Shown here: one piece after another, positions 1-12,064 of the stretch
How the letters are laid out: each line of letters opens with the position of its first letter
Numbering within the stretch: position 1 is the first letter of the stretch
Source: Spironucleus salmonicida
Lineage: Eukaryota > Fornicata > Diplomonadida > Hexamitidae
Direction: 5' to 3'
DNA: 64,000 nucleotides
NCBI GenBank assembly: GCA_000497125.2
Contig: CM035320.1
Span: forward strand, 951,197-1,015,196
Position numbers and translations under genes: made by a program
The notes under the pieces: generated by a model
The model's input: only the letters and a program-made list of their open reading frames with translations
Told to the model about the DNA's origin: nothing
The model's database searches: none

Positions 1-3000
1 ATAATCTCCGGAACTGTCTTTCCGCATGCGGTAGATGACGCCTACAGGCAGTACCCACCCAGCAGCGAGAAGATGTCCTCGCACCGGAAGCAGTTGTGGG
101 AGAGTGCGTGCCCTAGTGAGCAGGAACCACACTAAATAGAGTCGCCCGAGTAGAAGCAGCTCCCCTGGGTGCAGTCGGCGCACGGTATCAGGCACCGGTT
201 GACGCCGATGACGACCAGCTCGTCAGCGGGCAGTATGTTGGAGCTGGTGTAACCGGGCTGGCAGTCGTTGCACTCGCCAGAAACATCGATTTGGTACCCA
301 AGCGAGCATGTGGTGCACAGCGGCATGGCGTAGTTGTACTGGCACTCCTGGCAAAAGCTGTCTAGCGAGTCGACCGCGTTCGTGAAGCAGACCCCAGTGG
401 CCACGTCGTTCCGGTAGTAGCAGCTTCCCTCCCTTTCCAGTTCTGAGCACTCATCGCATGAGGGACCCGCGTACCCCTTGTAGCAGCTGCACATTACTTA
501 TCCCTGGAGGGTGAAACAGTCGCCGTTGGGGTTAGGGATCGGCGGGTAGCACTTGTTCTCGTGGAGAATGAAGCCGAGGTAACAGCTGCTGCAGAAGTAC
601 GAGGGTCCCTGGTCGTAACACTCTCCAGCGCACTCCGGAAGTACGCACCTCGCCAGACACTGCTGACCCACGAGGACCTTCCCCGGGAGGCAGGAGGCGC
701 AAACCAGTGTTCCAGCCCCGTTGCGGTAACACCCGTCGTCGGTCACCTGCACCTAGCACGCACCACCTGCGAAGATAAATCCGTCGATGCAGGCATCGCA
801 CTGTTAGCCTGTAAACGAGCCGACGCAGCTGGAGCACCGGATGCCGCCAGGAGTGTAGAAGCAGGTCCCCGCTGCACACGTAATGCACGGCTTTAGGCAC
901 CCGCCTAGGGCCGCCACAAACCCGTTAGCAGCATCGCAGACCAAGCACCCATCCCCCGTGTATCCTGGAAGGCAGAACCCCGCACATATCAGGCGCCCGG
1001 ACGCATCAACGTAGCACCGGTCTCCCTGGCATTTTTCGCAAAGCTCCAAGCACTCGGCCCCAATGTTTATGAAGCCGGCCCAGCACCCCTGACAAGACGG
1101 ACCCTGGAAATTATCTTTGCACGACGAGCAGACGATGCTACCGTTCTCGTAAAAGCAGTCTCCATTGCAGCCGTCGCATCTCACCAGGCACTGACCCAAG
1201 AAGCTACCGGTCCCCGCTTAGCACGAGTCGCACTGCTTTCCAACCGCATATTGGTTGCAGCGGCAGGTCTAGTCGTGCTGGCAAATCCCGTTAATGCAAT
1301 TAGTTGGGAGGCACTGAAAAATACACTGAGCCCCAACAAGGAGATAATCCTGCGCGCACGAAAAGCAAATGGTCTCCAGAGCTATTTTGATGCATTTGCC
1401 ATGTTCTATTTTCTCATCTTCAAGATTATGGCAAACCTCTCCATATAACCATTTATCCGCTGGACACTCATCGCACCTATTTCCAGCAATGCCTGCATTG
1501 CATGAAAAGCACTTAATGTCACATTTATCTGGAGGTAGCATGCATTCCTAGAGATAATAGCAGTCGCCAGTTAGGCATTCTGCACATTTTTTCAAGCAGA
1601 GCTCGCCATCTGCCTTAAAACCTGAATCACATTCCTGGCATTTGGGCGCTTTCCAGCCGATCTTACATGCAGAACATTCCCATTCACCACCATTACCGCT
1701 TAAATACACGCACCCAGCACCTTACGCGCATGCTCCGGCCAGGCAGACATTTTTACAGCCTTTATCGCTGCTTTTCGTACAGAACTGACAGCTTATTCCA
1801 CCGAAGTGATCTCCACAGTGGCAATCCCCGTCCTCGCATCGATTGCCATTACATTCCTGAGAATTTTTACATACAAAACCATCGCAAATACCGTCAATAC
1901 TGAAATAGCCATCAGAACAAACACAAAAGTTGTCAAGGACTTATCCATGGAAGCACTGAGATTTTTAATCTCCAATACAGGTTGCAAATCCTGTGCTCGC
2001 ATCGCAACTAGTAGCCCCACCAATGCAGAAGGTGCAAAGGTCAATCTCACATTTATCACCGGAATAACCTGGTCTGCAAACACACCCAAAAATAGCACTA
2101 CATGTACTACCTTTATTGCAAAAATCTGGAGGACATGTGTGGGTTTCGCAGTTCTTCCCACTGTAGTCTTAGTTACAAGTTAAAATTTTGCCATCGAAGA
2201 TGCCGTGGCATTCACTATAACAAAGATTTTCTTGATTTTTAATATTTATTTGGACGCGTAGTAGTTCTTGTTGGATGAATGGTGGGATCTCAGGACTGGC
2301 GAGCTCCGCGAGGGAGGCTATTGAAACAGCAAAAAAATCTTATAGGCGCACCATACCATCATTGCGGAAATCGACTATCCACTTTCCAGTTTTTAATAGT
2401 TTGGTGACACCGGGACCTGATTACATTTCTGCTTTGCTGATTTATTGAGGGCTACTGATTTTCCGTTAACTATCAGAATATAAACGTTTATCATATTGCT
2501 GTTTCGCTCGGTGGATATGATAGGTACATCGCTTTAACAGAATATCTCTGACGACTACTCAACAAAATTGATTATTTCATTATCTTGCGCTTCCTTTATC
2601 AGTAACACACATTTTTTGTTATTAGGGCTTATTAGTTTGAAATTGACAAGCATGTTAATAAAAAATGATTTTTGCGCAGTTTGTGAAATTCCATTTATTA
2701 TCCCTTATTATTTAAGCTAATTTAACCACAAATAACCGCGAAGTTGAAGCTTATTTATTATATAAGGTCGGATATTCCGCTAAATTTATCAATTGAGACT
2801 TAACTAATTTCAATATTATTCTAAATAATAATATGGTCAATGTTTGCCTTTATCATATCTTATGCCAAGCCGAATATAACACTTTTTTCTACATTTACCC
2901 CATCTGATATAGTAATAAAATTGCAAAATGACATATTTAACATAAACATAGCTTCAATTTTTAGACTTAATGGATAATAATTTACAGCAGAGGCTGCATA

Positions 3001-4254
3001 ACTTAAATGTGTATTGCAATTGAACGAAATGTTTGTAAATTTGCAGTTTGTTATTAATTTGCCCATCCCATAATTGCTGAAACTTCCATTTGTAGATCCA
3101 CTAATAGATAAGTTTAGAGATACCATTGAAATTGTTACTTCATCTAAACTATTGAAAAAATAAGCTATCTATTGAGACTTGCATTTTTCCATCTCTAACG
3201 TAGAATTTATTGAAACAAAACTTACCTAAATATTTTTAACATTACTTTCTGCTAAAAGGATTGCTATAAATGGTGTATCAGTCATAGTTAGGGATGACTA
3301 TATTGCAATATTTGAAATATCTGCATTTTCTTCCACTATTTAGGATAACTATGTTATTTTAGTGGCTGTTTTAGAGTTTGACTGTAAGTCTATTGTTATT
3401 TTCAAGTTCTTAAGATTTCCAATTAGCTGCTGGCAAATACTAAAAATAGTAGTATGGGTTAAAGCAGAACTAGTGCTAATGAAAATCATTATTTCAGATT
3501 TACTTATAGTTTTTGTGATTTAAGAAAATCCATAGATTAGTGAAATTTCTCGCCCAAAAATTTTAACATTAATATTTAATAAATCAACAAATGTTTACAT
3601 TGATACTCCATAAATTTATGTCGTTTCCATGGCAGTAATTATTACAGAAACTGGAAAAGCACCCATAAGGTCTTAGCAGATTCCAAAAATTGTAGATGCC
3701 ATAATAATACGTATATTAACTGATAATGATGTAGATTTTAGACTTTAAATACTATTTGATATACCATATACGTTATATTGTGTTTTCAATAAAGGAGTAC
3801 ATATAATAGAGAAATCGCAGCTTCTGAATTAAGATTCTATAACTTAAGTAAAAAATGTGATCTCGGCTAGATTAGTAATTTTATCACTTTGAATTTTGAA
3901 AGAAGTGTCTTAAAATGAAGCTGTACTGAGTTGTTCCATAACACGGAAAGAATCTAAGATATCAATTTCTACAGAGATTCTTATATTACTAAGAATCCCA
4001 GTAAACTTTTAAATTAACATGCCACCTCCTGGTATACTTAAAATTGTAAGTGTATTTCTAGCTCCTGAAAGAGTTCCGTTAAAAAAATTAACTATGGGTG
4101 AGCTGAAAATTGTTAGACTGATATCTTTTTCTATAACAAAATTATCATTTTACATAGTATTAAGTTGATAAAAACCATCGCCGTCAGAAAGTATAATCAA
4201 ACTAAAAATAACTAGCATTTTCTATTTCAGTTTAATTATGTTGATAATATCCAT
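1..4254 (-). pseudogene. Giant cysteine-rich multi-pass membrane protein, copy 1 (partial, frameshifted)
   Basis: This is the upstream twin of the gene at 21,673-27,969 and is cut by the window start, so only the N-terminal region and most of the cysteine-rich ectodomain are visible. The start is placed at the ATG on 4252-4254, as in copy 2, followed by a short lysine-bearing stretch and the hydrophobic core MLVIFSLIIL; an inner ATG lies at 4216-4218. With TAA and TAG as Gln the frame is open from there, but copy 1 lacks single bases present in copy 2 near 2716, near 2475 and near 21, so the cysteine-rich part is out of frame with the N-terminus. The losses sit in or next to short homopolymer runs, so assembly error is as likely as real decay. 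Otherwise the two copies differ by scattered substitutions only. The role would be that of copy 2: a surface protein. Confidence 0.8.
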
Positions 4255-5732
4255 TTATTGATTATTGCAAATTAATTAAACTATAAAGAAAATTTAAGAT
4301 ACTATTATTATTGCATATTAGAAAATTTTATAACTTATAGATTTATTATAGAGTTGAATAATAATTAATATGTATTTAAGACTCTTTTTATTATTGATAA
4401 TATAATTAAATATAAATTATTTATAGGCTAGCATATACAATTATTTTTGAATTATAGAATAATACTTATATAATAGCTTAAGTTTATTTTTATTTTTATA
4501 ATTATACACATATATTCAATTATTTCATACTTACATAAAATCAAGTATAAAATTATTATTAACTAATAAATAATTATAGATTCTAGATATTTATATTTAT
4601 TAAGAAAAGTATACTTACCATACCAAATATAATTTAATTCTAAGAGCTCTATATAAGTAAATAAGATATAATAATATTTATTTAGAAGTAATATCTTAAT
4701 AGTTTATATAAATTTATATCAACTAAACATTATAATACAGTAATATATATTATTGTTAATTATCAAATATTATAATAAGACAAACAATGATTATTTTATT
4801 AATTATTCGTCATGTTAAAATTTCAAGATTATACATCAAGCTATATAATTTCACATGCGATACAACAAATTTAGTCGCCTTCTGCATAGTTGTAGATTCT
4901 AATAGCCAAGACAATAATTTATTAATTTGATATGCAAATTCATTTATGTAGTTTTAATTAAAAATAGCTAATTCTATTGAAATAATACTTTAAATCACCA
5001 AATATCGAGTACGACATAATCTAGCAAATTTTAACATTCACCTCTTGATCCGCTACAATATTTAGGAATATGCCACTTATCAAAAGTCTGCATACGAGTC
5101 TTCAAGCAGATCACAACAGATATTCGTTCTTATATGTAATGAATCATCTCTATTTTAAGATCTGACTTCAAAAATTCTTGATTTGTGCACCATTGGATTT
5201 ATAGGCGATAACATAACTTCAATATATGAATTTGTCTAGCGCAGTGCATGTTTTGACTGATGAATGCTTCAGAAATAACTATCTTGTTGCTAGCTTCTTA
5301 ATTTTTCATGTTGCCGATAAAGTAATGCTACCAAATATATTGTGTAAGCATATTTTGTGCAAAATCCACAGAATTCTCCAGTCTTCCACACGCAGCTTAA
5401 ATTCGCTCTACGATCTCTTATTGACAGTAATTTCTATGCCTAAACATAGATCTATCAATAATCTAAGCCACGAATACCAACCAATGCCATATTGCGCTAT
5501 CTTGCAATGAATAAAATTGACTCTATCACCAACTACTCGTATTGCTCCAATATCAACCAAATGCCCTAATAACGCACACAACTCTTCACAGCAAGAAATC
5601 CGCAATAATTCCTATAACTTTCCTAATTACCACTCCAGAAACTAAAACTGAATTCTGTACAATTGATTATATTACTTAAAATTAGCTAATTTTCCACTCC
5701 TAAACTGTATTTTTCAGTATTTTTTTCGCGCT
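4255..5732. other. AT-rich spacer upstream of giant gene copy 1
   Basis: Very AT-rich DNA between the giant minus-strand gene and the GC-richer island. It should hold the promoter of the giant gene. No tRNA or known repeat is seen. The only coding-like object is a minus-strand open frame listed separately (4995-5447). Confidence 0.5.
4995..5447 (-). CDS. Hypothetical minus-strand ORF, about 150 codons
   Basis: With TAA and TAG as Gln, an open frame runs from the ATG at 5445-5447 (protein begins MFRHRNYC) to a TGA at 4995-4997, and the frame is already open from about 5525. The translation has a protein-like mix of residues (EIVERI, ACGRLEN, FAQNML) and is vaguely helical, but no family is recognised; a cyclin-like fold was considered and cannot be supported. 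Against it, the second copy (28,709-29,160) lacks one base in an A/T run and is out of frame, so the frame is not conserved between two nearly identical copies. It may be chance openness, which is common when only TGA stops. Confidence 0.2.
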
Positions 5733-7740
5733 GGCCCCCGAAACGAAGCTGGAAAGTCCAAATTCAGTGAATTTCAGACCGTCTGAAACCAATTTTCCTG
5801 ATTGTAAAACGCGAAATTAAGTGCCCAAATCCAAACATGTTCAAAACGCAATGTGACGTTTATTTCGACATTCGAATGCGAGTTATGGACATAATGGGAT
5901 ATGATGTTCGTTTTGCAGAAATTTTGACGATTTACCTTACAAAATTGATTAGAAATGTCCCAGAATTGGTCCATAAACTTGAATATCCTCGCTAAAATCA
6001 ACTTTCAGCGCTGGAAGTTTTGCGGAAATTAGGCGGTCGGGAGAGCTGTTTTCGGAGTGAAGACAACCTCTATAGTAGTTTTTAGAGTCTTTCAAGACAT
6101 AGCTGGTGAAAAATGCAGAATTTCGGCACAAAATAACCTTTGAAACAGCTGCGCAAGTTAGTTTTCGCAGTGAGCAGAGGCTCATAGCGTCTTGCAATTT
6201 GCGTCCCTTGCAATTCGCATTCTAAGCCAATACGTGCGGGTTAAATTGGTATTGGGAGCATTTGCGGCCTAAAACGTCTATCGCTGTACCGCACCATTTG
6301 CGAGCCTTTATGAGTAAAAGTCGCAACAAAATGATGCGTTCTGAATATGCTAAACGAGTAAATGGTGAGTCCGGTCAGTGCTCAAAACCAGAGACTTTGG
6401 GGCTAAAAACCAGCAACTGGGAGTCCCCAAGAATGCAAAATTTTCGTTTAGGTTCATATGGTGATTTAAATCGTTTAAAATTTAATTTTTAAATCGTTAA
6501 AACCTCTAATTTAATCCCTTAAAGGATGTAATTTGAATTTTTAAAACAATTAAAGACGTAAATTTCAATCGTTAAAGATTCTATTTATATATCTTACGGG
6601 TTCTAATTTAAATCACTTAAATTGCTCTAATTTTAATTTCTTAAATACTTTAACCCATACCTTTAAATACTTTAATCCATACCATTAAAGGCTCTAATTT
6701 GTATTGCTTAAATGCTGTAATTCCAATCAATTAAAAGCTGCAACTTAAACCCTTAAATACTTCAATTTGAATGAATAAACGGCGATAATTCAAATAACTT
6801 AAATCGCTCTAAGTTGAATTGCTTAAATATTCTAATTTAACTGTTTAAAGGTTCTAATTTGAATGACGTAAAGTCTTTAATTTAATCTTTAAAGGCGTAA
6901 ATTGTAATTAATTAAAGACGTAAAATCAAACCCTTGAATACTCTAATTCCAGTCAACGTAAATGTCTCTAATTTTTAAATTTCTCAAATAGGTCTAATTC
7001 ACACCCCAAACGCTATTTTTTCAACCCGCTAAACCATCAAATCCGTCCATTCCACGCCCTTTAAACCCCAATTCTACCTCAAACTCCCCCAAACCATCAA
7101 AAAGTCTGCTACCAAACGATTTCTGGAACCCCGCAAATGCAATTTTCCAAACCTCTCAAAGTGCTTAAACTGCTAAAATGCACGCCAGGAGCGCGAAATT
7201 AGCCTCTAAATTTAGTGCGTTCTGAGTGGAAAATTACGCGTTTTGGAGATTTTCCAGTCAAAAAATTATGGCGAAATGCGATTTTTCTTTACTGAAAATA
7301 ACGGAAAGACCGGACGGGTAATAGCAAAATTATGAATTTTTAGCACTATTTAGAAGGTTCGAAAATGGAGAATAATTGCTGAAATCGGTGCGCGGGGGCT
7401 TCCCGTTTCGGTTTTTAGGGGTAGCGCAGGTCTGGAAGGAAATACTGATTATTATATGTTGAAATGTTAGTGTGAGATTTGGGATGGCAAATTTGGGGGA
7501 TGTAGAGAAGGTAGAATTAGGGAAGTCGTGGAATGTGGGAATGGGGTGGAAATGTAAGTTTTGTGCTTTTAAGGGTGGGAAATGGAGGTGGGGCGCGATT
7601 CTGTAGTGGGTGGTGTAATTGGGGGTGGTGAAAGATTGCGTTAATTTTAAAGTTTAGGGTGGAATTTTATGGGGGAACGAGAAGGGATTGAATAGGGGAA
7701 GTTTGTTATGAATAATAAGGAGGTTGGGGTTAATTTTGGG
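5733..7740. other. GC-richer intergenic island with strand-composition switch (copy 1)
   Basis: Between the divergent giant gene and VSP-like gene lies a block less AT-rich than its flanks. Its plus strand is C-rich on the left of the switch (about 7010-7160, many CCCC and CCAAACC runs) and G-rich on the right (about 7380-7740, many GGGG and TGGAA runs). Parts of the two sides look like diverged reverse complements. The motif CCCCCGAAACG near 5735 recurs inverted as CCCGTTTCGG near 7392. The minisatellite at 6456-7010 sits inside. No conserved ORF survives comparison with the second copy, so it is treated as non-coding: divergent promoter, replication origin or matrix-attachment region are possibilities. 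Confidence 0.5.
6456..7010. repeat. 23-bp degenerate minisatellite, about 22-24 units (copy 1)
   Basis: Tandem units of about 23 bp follow a loose consensus cTTAAAtgcTcTAATTtgAAT; units such as CTTAAATTGCTCTAATTTTA and TTTAAAGGTTCTAATTTGAA can be read one after another. Compared with 30,171-30,690, this copy has one extra unit of exactly 23 bases right after GATTTAAATCG near 6470, the signature of slippage or unequal exchange. Confidence 0.8.
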
Positions 7741-8701
7741 TTAACATTTATTGGTAGTGAATGTCTAGTAATGTGTAAAGATAATATAAATGTGCTTAAG
7801 AGTAATAATAGAAATTTATGAATTTTGGTATTTTTATATCAAGCTAATAATTGATTTTGTCATTTTTTGATGTGGGTGTTTAATTAAATACTACTCAACA
7901 GGCTAGTAGTAATAATTATGTTACAATTATATATGCTCCATTATTATTAAAACTAACTGATAAAAAGGAAAAACTCTAAGTTGAAGTGGTGATTTTGAAA
8001 ATAAAAGATTATATGGAATAAATAAGAATATTAATTTTTTCTGAGTAAACCCGTAATACTAAAATTAAAACTATTTAAAAGTGTTAAAAATATCCTTTTT
8101 AGTAAAAGGTTAATATTAATAAAATATAACACACTATTACTGACTGGATCTCTAAAATTATTAAATTTTAAAATCTATTACTTTATGTTAACCTAAATCT
8201 TTATTTATTTTGGTTAGGTAAAAACATAATTTCGTATTTTTATAGATTTTCAGATTTATATATCAGTTTAGTGCATATTATTAACATTTAAATTGTTGTG
8301 TTTTTGTTACATAAACCAAAACTAAAGTTTATATATATAAATATATTATATATAATCGTTCGAATAAGTATAATTAGAAATAATTATGATGATTATTTAA
8401 AAATTAGTTATATTTTGAGAACTGTTTAAAGTCAGTTACTCTGTCTAAAAATAATAACATGTTTTATTATACGCAATAAGATTTTATATTTAATAACTAT
8501 CTGTTTTAATAATATATACTTACCTCTGTAAGTTAGTAATATTATCATTTTATTATTTTATAAGTATATATAATATAATGTTTCTCTTCCCATTATGTTA
8601 TTATATTAATTACTTATAAATCTAATAATTGAAACTATTTAAAAACCAAAAAATTGTAATATCTATTTATATTGTTATCACAATGTACATAACAATTAAA
8701 A
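7741..8701. other. AT-rich spacer upstream of VSP-like gene copy 1
   Basis: About 960 bases of AT-rich DNA leading to the plus-strand VSP-like gene, presumably containing its promoter. No gene, RNA or repeat is recognised here. Confidence 0.4.
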
Positions 8702-9629
8702 ATGATCGTTGTTGTAAAATGTACGGAATCTAAAAATACGTGCCCTGTAGACAATTTTGCCCAGCACCGCCGAAGAGGAAATGGAATGTCTAGACTGCAC
8801 TGATGATAAAATTGAATCAACTCAAGGGTGTAATTGTGTGGAGAAAGTTGCAATTAAAAGGTGCAAGGAATGCAATGAAGGATAATGCACAAAGTGCTTC
8901 GATAAGTCATTTATGAAAGCAGATGGCTCCTGCGAAGACTGTAGTTTTAACTGTGCTACCTGTGAGACTACCTAGGATAACTGTACCTCATGTAAGGCAG
9001 GATTTATATTGGATATGTAAACAAAAATGTGTGAAAGGACCTGCAAGTCCCACAAAGAATGCACAAGCAAGAATAGTGGTTACTGTGACTTCTCAGTGGG
9101 ATAATGTAAAGCTTGCTCAGATGGTTGCCGCTCCTGTGCTTCCAAGACATTTTGTGCCTAATGTAATGACTCAGAGGGAAAACCAGTACTTACTATAGAT
9201 GGTACATGCACAGCTGCTTGTGCTGGTATTTAAGATGGAAATTACTGCAAGAACGGAACTGCCACAAAATGTGAAGGTAGCATTACTTCAGAGTGTAAAT
9301 GTGGTGAGAAAAAGAGCTGCGCTACTTGCAATACTGACAGTTCAGCTTGTGAGACATGCCTACCGAATATTACTAAAACTGCAGATGGTGACTGTAGTGA
9401 TTGTGCAGAAGGATACGAATCTGTTGGGCTCTTGTGCATATCAACATCTACATTGGAAAGTAATGGTACAAACCTTGGCGGGGGTGCAGTAGCAGGAATA
9501 GTAGTTGGAGTTCTGGTAGTTCTAGGAGCTGTTGGAGGAGGTTTGACCTACTATTTCATCAAAAAGTCAAAAACATAGAAGTTCTAAGCAGGTATGGAGG
9601 AAAGCACATCGAAATAAGCTCCAGAGTGA
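8702..9629 (+). pseudogene. VSP-like CxxC-rich surface protein, copy 1 (frameshifted)
   Basis: This is the twin of the intact gene at 32,389-33,318. Start (ATG 8702) and stop (TGA 9627-9629) correspond, but two single bases present in copy 2 are missing close to the start, one in an A run and one in a C run around 8750-8770, so the body is out of frame with the start. Downstream, the CxxC-rich body, the glycine/valine-rich membrane helix and the lysine-rich tail are all preserved with TAA/TAG as Gln. Protein-changing differences from copy 2 cluster in the last third, especially around 9365-9390. Either an assembly error in short homopolymers or recent loss of function explains the frame change. 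Confidence 0.75.
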
Positions 9630-10121
9630 ACATAATTTTATGGTAAACATTGAATCTCAGAATAAGAAGAATTTTGCATAAATTTAAATATAATGTATGA
9701 TTTTTACCTTACATATCTAGATAAACTTCATTATTTTATGAAATAATGGAGAATAAGTGCTAATTAAATTATCTTAAATAAAACTTTAATATAACATAAT
9801 TATAAATATAATTAATTAAACTTGCGATAAAATTTAATAAAAGGACTAAATTACGGTGTATGAATAAGTAAATACACTAAATATTATCAAATTTATCTAA
9901 TAATTATGATACATCTGATATGATAATTCAATTCACCTATGTTAAGGTAAATTAGATACTTTTTTGCATAAAACGACATTGATCCATGTGATTAATATTA
10001 TATGTTCTACATGAAATTCGATGAATCAAGGCGAGTACGAGACACTAAAAATGTTATGGGAGTTATATGGAATTTAGTTAGAAATAAGCAGAATTAGTGA
10101 TATTTCGTCGTTCCACAAGAA
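9630..10121. other. AT-rich spacer
   Basis: AT-rich DNA between the VSP-like gene and the small DSLDI gene. It should hold the 3' end of the former and the promoter of the latter. Nothing else is recognised. Confidence 0.4.
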
Positions 10122-10388
10122 ATGAAAAACATCAGTCCAAGGCACCTCTTTATGAAGAAGTTGTCTCTTAAAGTATTACCATATATAAGGTAATAAAAAG
10201 TTAATAATGCCTCATTATCACCTGTTAGTCCTACACGATAGCATCATACACATAATATTTATAAAAATAAAAAAAGATATGACTCTCTAGATATTAGTCA
10301 AAGTAATATAACAGAATCATTAAATGATCCTTATTCAGAGAGTAGTGAAATTTCTATTTGGGTTATAGACTTTATTTTTAAATAATGA
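10122..10388 (+). CDS. Small DSLDI-family protein, copy 1 (88 aa)
   Basis: An 88-codon frame runs from ATG 10,122 to TGA 10,386-10,388 with TAA and TAG as Gln. It belongs to a small dispersed family in this window (also 33,790, 36,702 and a diverged copy near 51,355). Shared landmarks, in order, are a basic start (MKN or MKK), LKVLP near residue 17, QQ, a serine/proline segment (LSPVSP here, LPPISP and LPPLCP in relatives), and an acidic serine-rich end starting DSLDIS and continuing ESLND. The part upstream of the ATG is also similar to that at 36,702. It has no signal peptide, membrane helix or known domain. Conservation at the protein level across diverged copies argues it is or was coding. 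Function unknown. Confidence 0.6.
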
Positions 10389-12064
10389 TATTTTTGTGTG
10401 TAGTAATATTGAATATTGCTCTGAAGTGATTAAAATAGTGATAAAATACGTTACTTAATATAATTTTATTAAATAAGGCAATTCTACACTACTATCAAGT
10501 TAAATATACCTCTTTTAACTACATAGTAACATATAAATAATTATTTACCTGTTAATTGTAGTATTCATCCTGATACAACCTCAGTTTTCATTATAAAATA
10601 AATTACGTTACTACTAGGTAAACTTTACATATTAGAGTAAATAATTTTCCTTAAAGGCAAATAACACATTCCAATTTTCATAAAATGCTACTTATATTAT
10701 GCGACAGCTCAATACGGAAAAATACAAAATATCTAACAGTTAGCTAGTCTCACTTTTTAAATCCCAGACGCGGTTCATTATTATTTTAACTAATCATTAT
10801 CCTAAATTATTAACTGTATATATGTTTATTTTATATTTTATTTCTAAAAACAATACACACTAAATTAAAATTGATGCGTATACCCTTAATTTTTCATTTC
10901 TATGAAGTTAAAACGTAAATTTTAGCTAATATATAATATGAAAGCCCGATATAAATTAGCATAAACTTATAGAATAAAAAATACGTACTTTTGAATGTTA
11001 TGTTCTGCCATACTGGATTTCAACCAAACCAGAAATTTACATTGCATTATTATATATTATTATAAATATATTTTCTGAAAATCTGTTTTTAAACATTTCA
11101 CTTCGAAACATCCCAACCACAACATAAAAAACTATTTCTATTCCTTATTTTTACTATTTAGCTTGCAATCTGCTTCAAATTTACTAAAACCAATTTTTAT
11201 TATATTATATTACATTATTATACCCTAATAATTATTAAATTCCGCTCCTAATTAAATATTTTTATCACATCATCAAAAATCCCGTAGAATTCTAATCAAT
11301 TTTCATTATTATTATATCATAATATCATAGTTTCTAAAAATTTAAAACCGAATTGCACCATCAAGTTTACCATCTAAAGTTTACATTCCCCGCAATATCC
11401 AAAACTTTCCATTTCGCAATTCCTCAATTTGCAGACCATCGCCATTTTCGATTTCTACCAAATTTTCGATCTCAAATTGAGAAACAATTAGACTTTTCGC
11501 TTCCAAAACGCAAATTGCGGCCGTAACGTTAAAATGCGAATTTTAGAAAACTGAAATTGCGAAAATTCGAGCCGCCGAATGCGTTTCTCTTGTCAGCTCG
11601 AAGCTGCGCTAAAGAATTTTTCTGGGGTTCAAATTTTACTTAATTTGAATTTTGACGTCGAAATCGGAAGAATGGCGCAATTTGGCGATTTGGGGGCTTA
11701 ATGGTTTAGTTTTTGCACTATGTAATAATAATCATTATTATATCAAATTAGAGGTACTTGCTAGTTTCAAAATTTTGAGAATGGGCGAAAATTTGGTAGT
11801 TTGGGTTGAATGTGTTAAATAATGAAAAATAATGCTAGTTCACATTTTTAGAGTCATAAGGTGTTAAGGGCGCAGAAAGTAATTACTCGTATCGGATTAA
11901 TCGATTGCTTATTGAGGAAATACGTAACTTAGGGGTTGATTGCGTGAATATTTACTGTAAATGGGTTTTTGCAGCTGTTTAGCAAACTAGCTATCTTTTA
12001 AATTATTATTTCATAATATAAGTATATTATGCTCAAGAATGAGAATGAATGTTAATATTTAGTA
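10389..12064. other. Spacer with a second GC-richer island (copy 1)
   Basis: Mostly AT-rich. At about 11,340-11,830 lies an island built like the larger one: C-rich plus strand on the left (TTCCCCGCAATATCC), an A/T-and-CG centre with motifs such as AATTGCGAAAATTCGAG, and a G-rich right side (GATTTGGGGGCTTAATGG). No gene is recognised. The segment ends at the duplication breakpoint. Confidence 0.45.

Larger units (their letters stand above)
1..12064. repeat. Large segmental duplication, copy 1
   Basis: Positions 1-12,064 match 23,713-35,733 almost base for base in the same orientation, including spacers, minisatellite and GC islands. The offset drifts from 23,712 to 23,669 through small indels. 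The match stops abruptly after the shared stretch GTTAATATTTAGTA at 12,051-12,064 and 35,720-35,733. The left boundary lies outside the window. If this is a simple tandem duplication, the unit is about 12,065-35,733, and the virus-like element belongs to it. Confidence 0.95.

Noticed and set aside
4995-5447. Cyclin/TFIIB-like reading of the 150-codon frame.
   Set aside because: A few residues (CGRLE) are suggestive, but the frame is not kept in the second copy and the core of the fold cannot be traced.
5774-6197. Minus-strand frames in the GC-richer island.
   Set aside because: The second copy (29,488-29,845 region) carries single-base differences that change the frame, so they are not conserved as coding.
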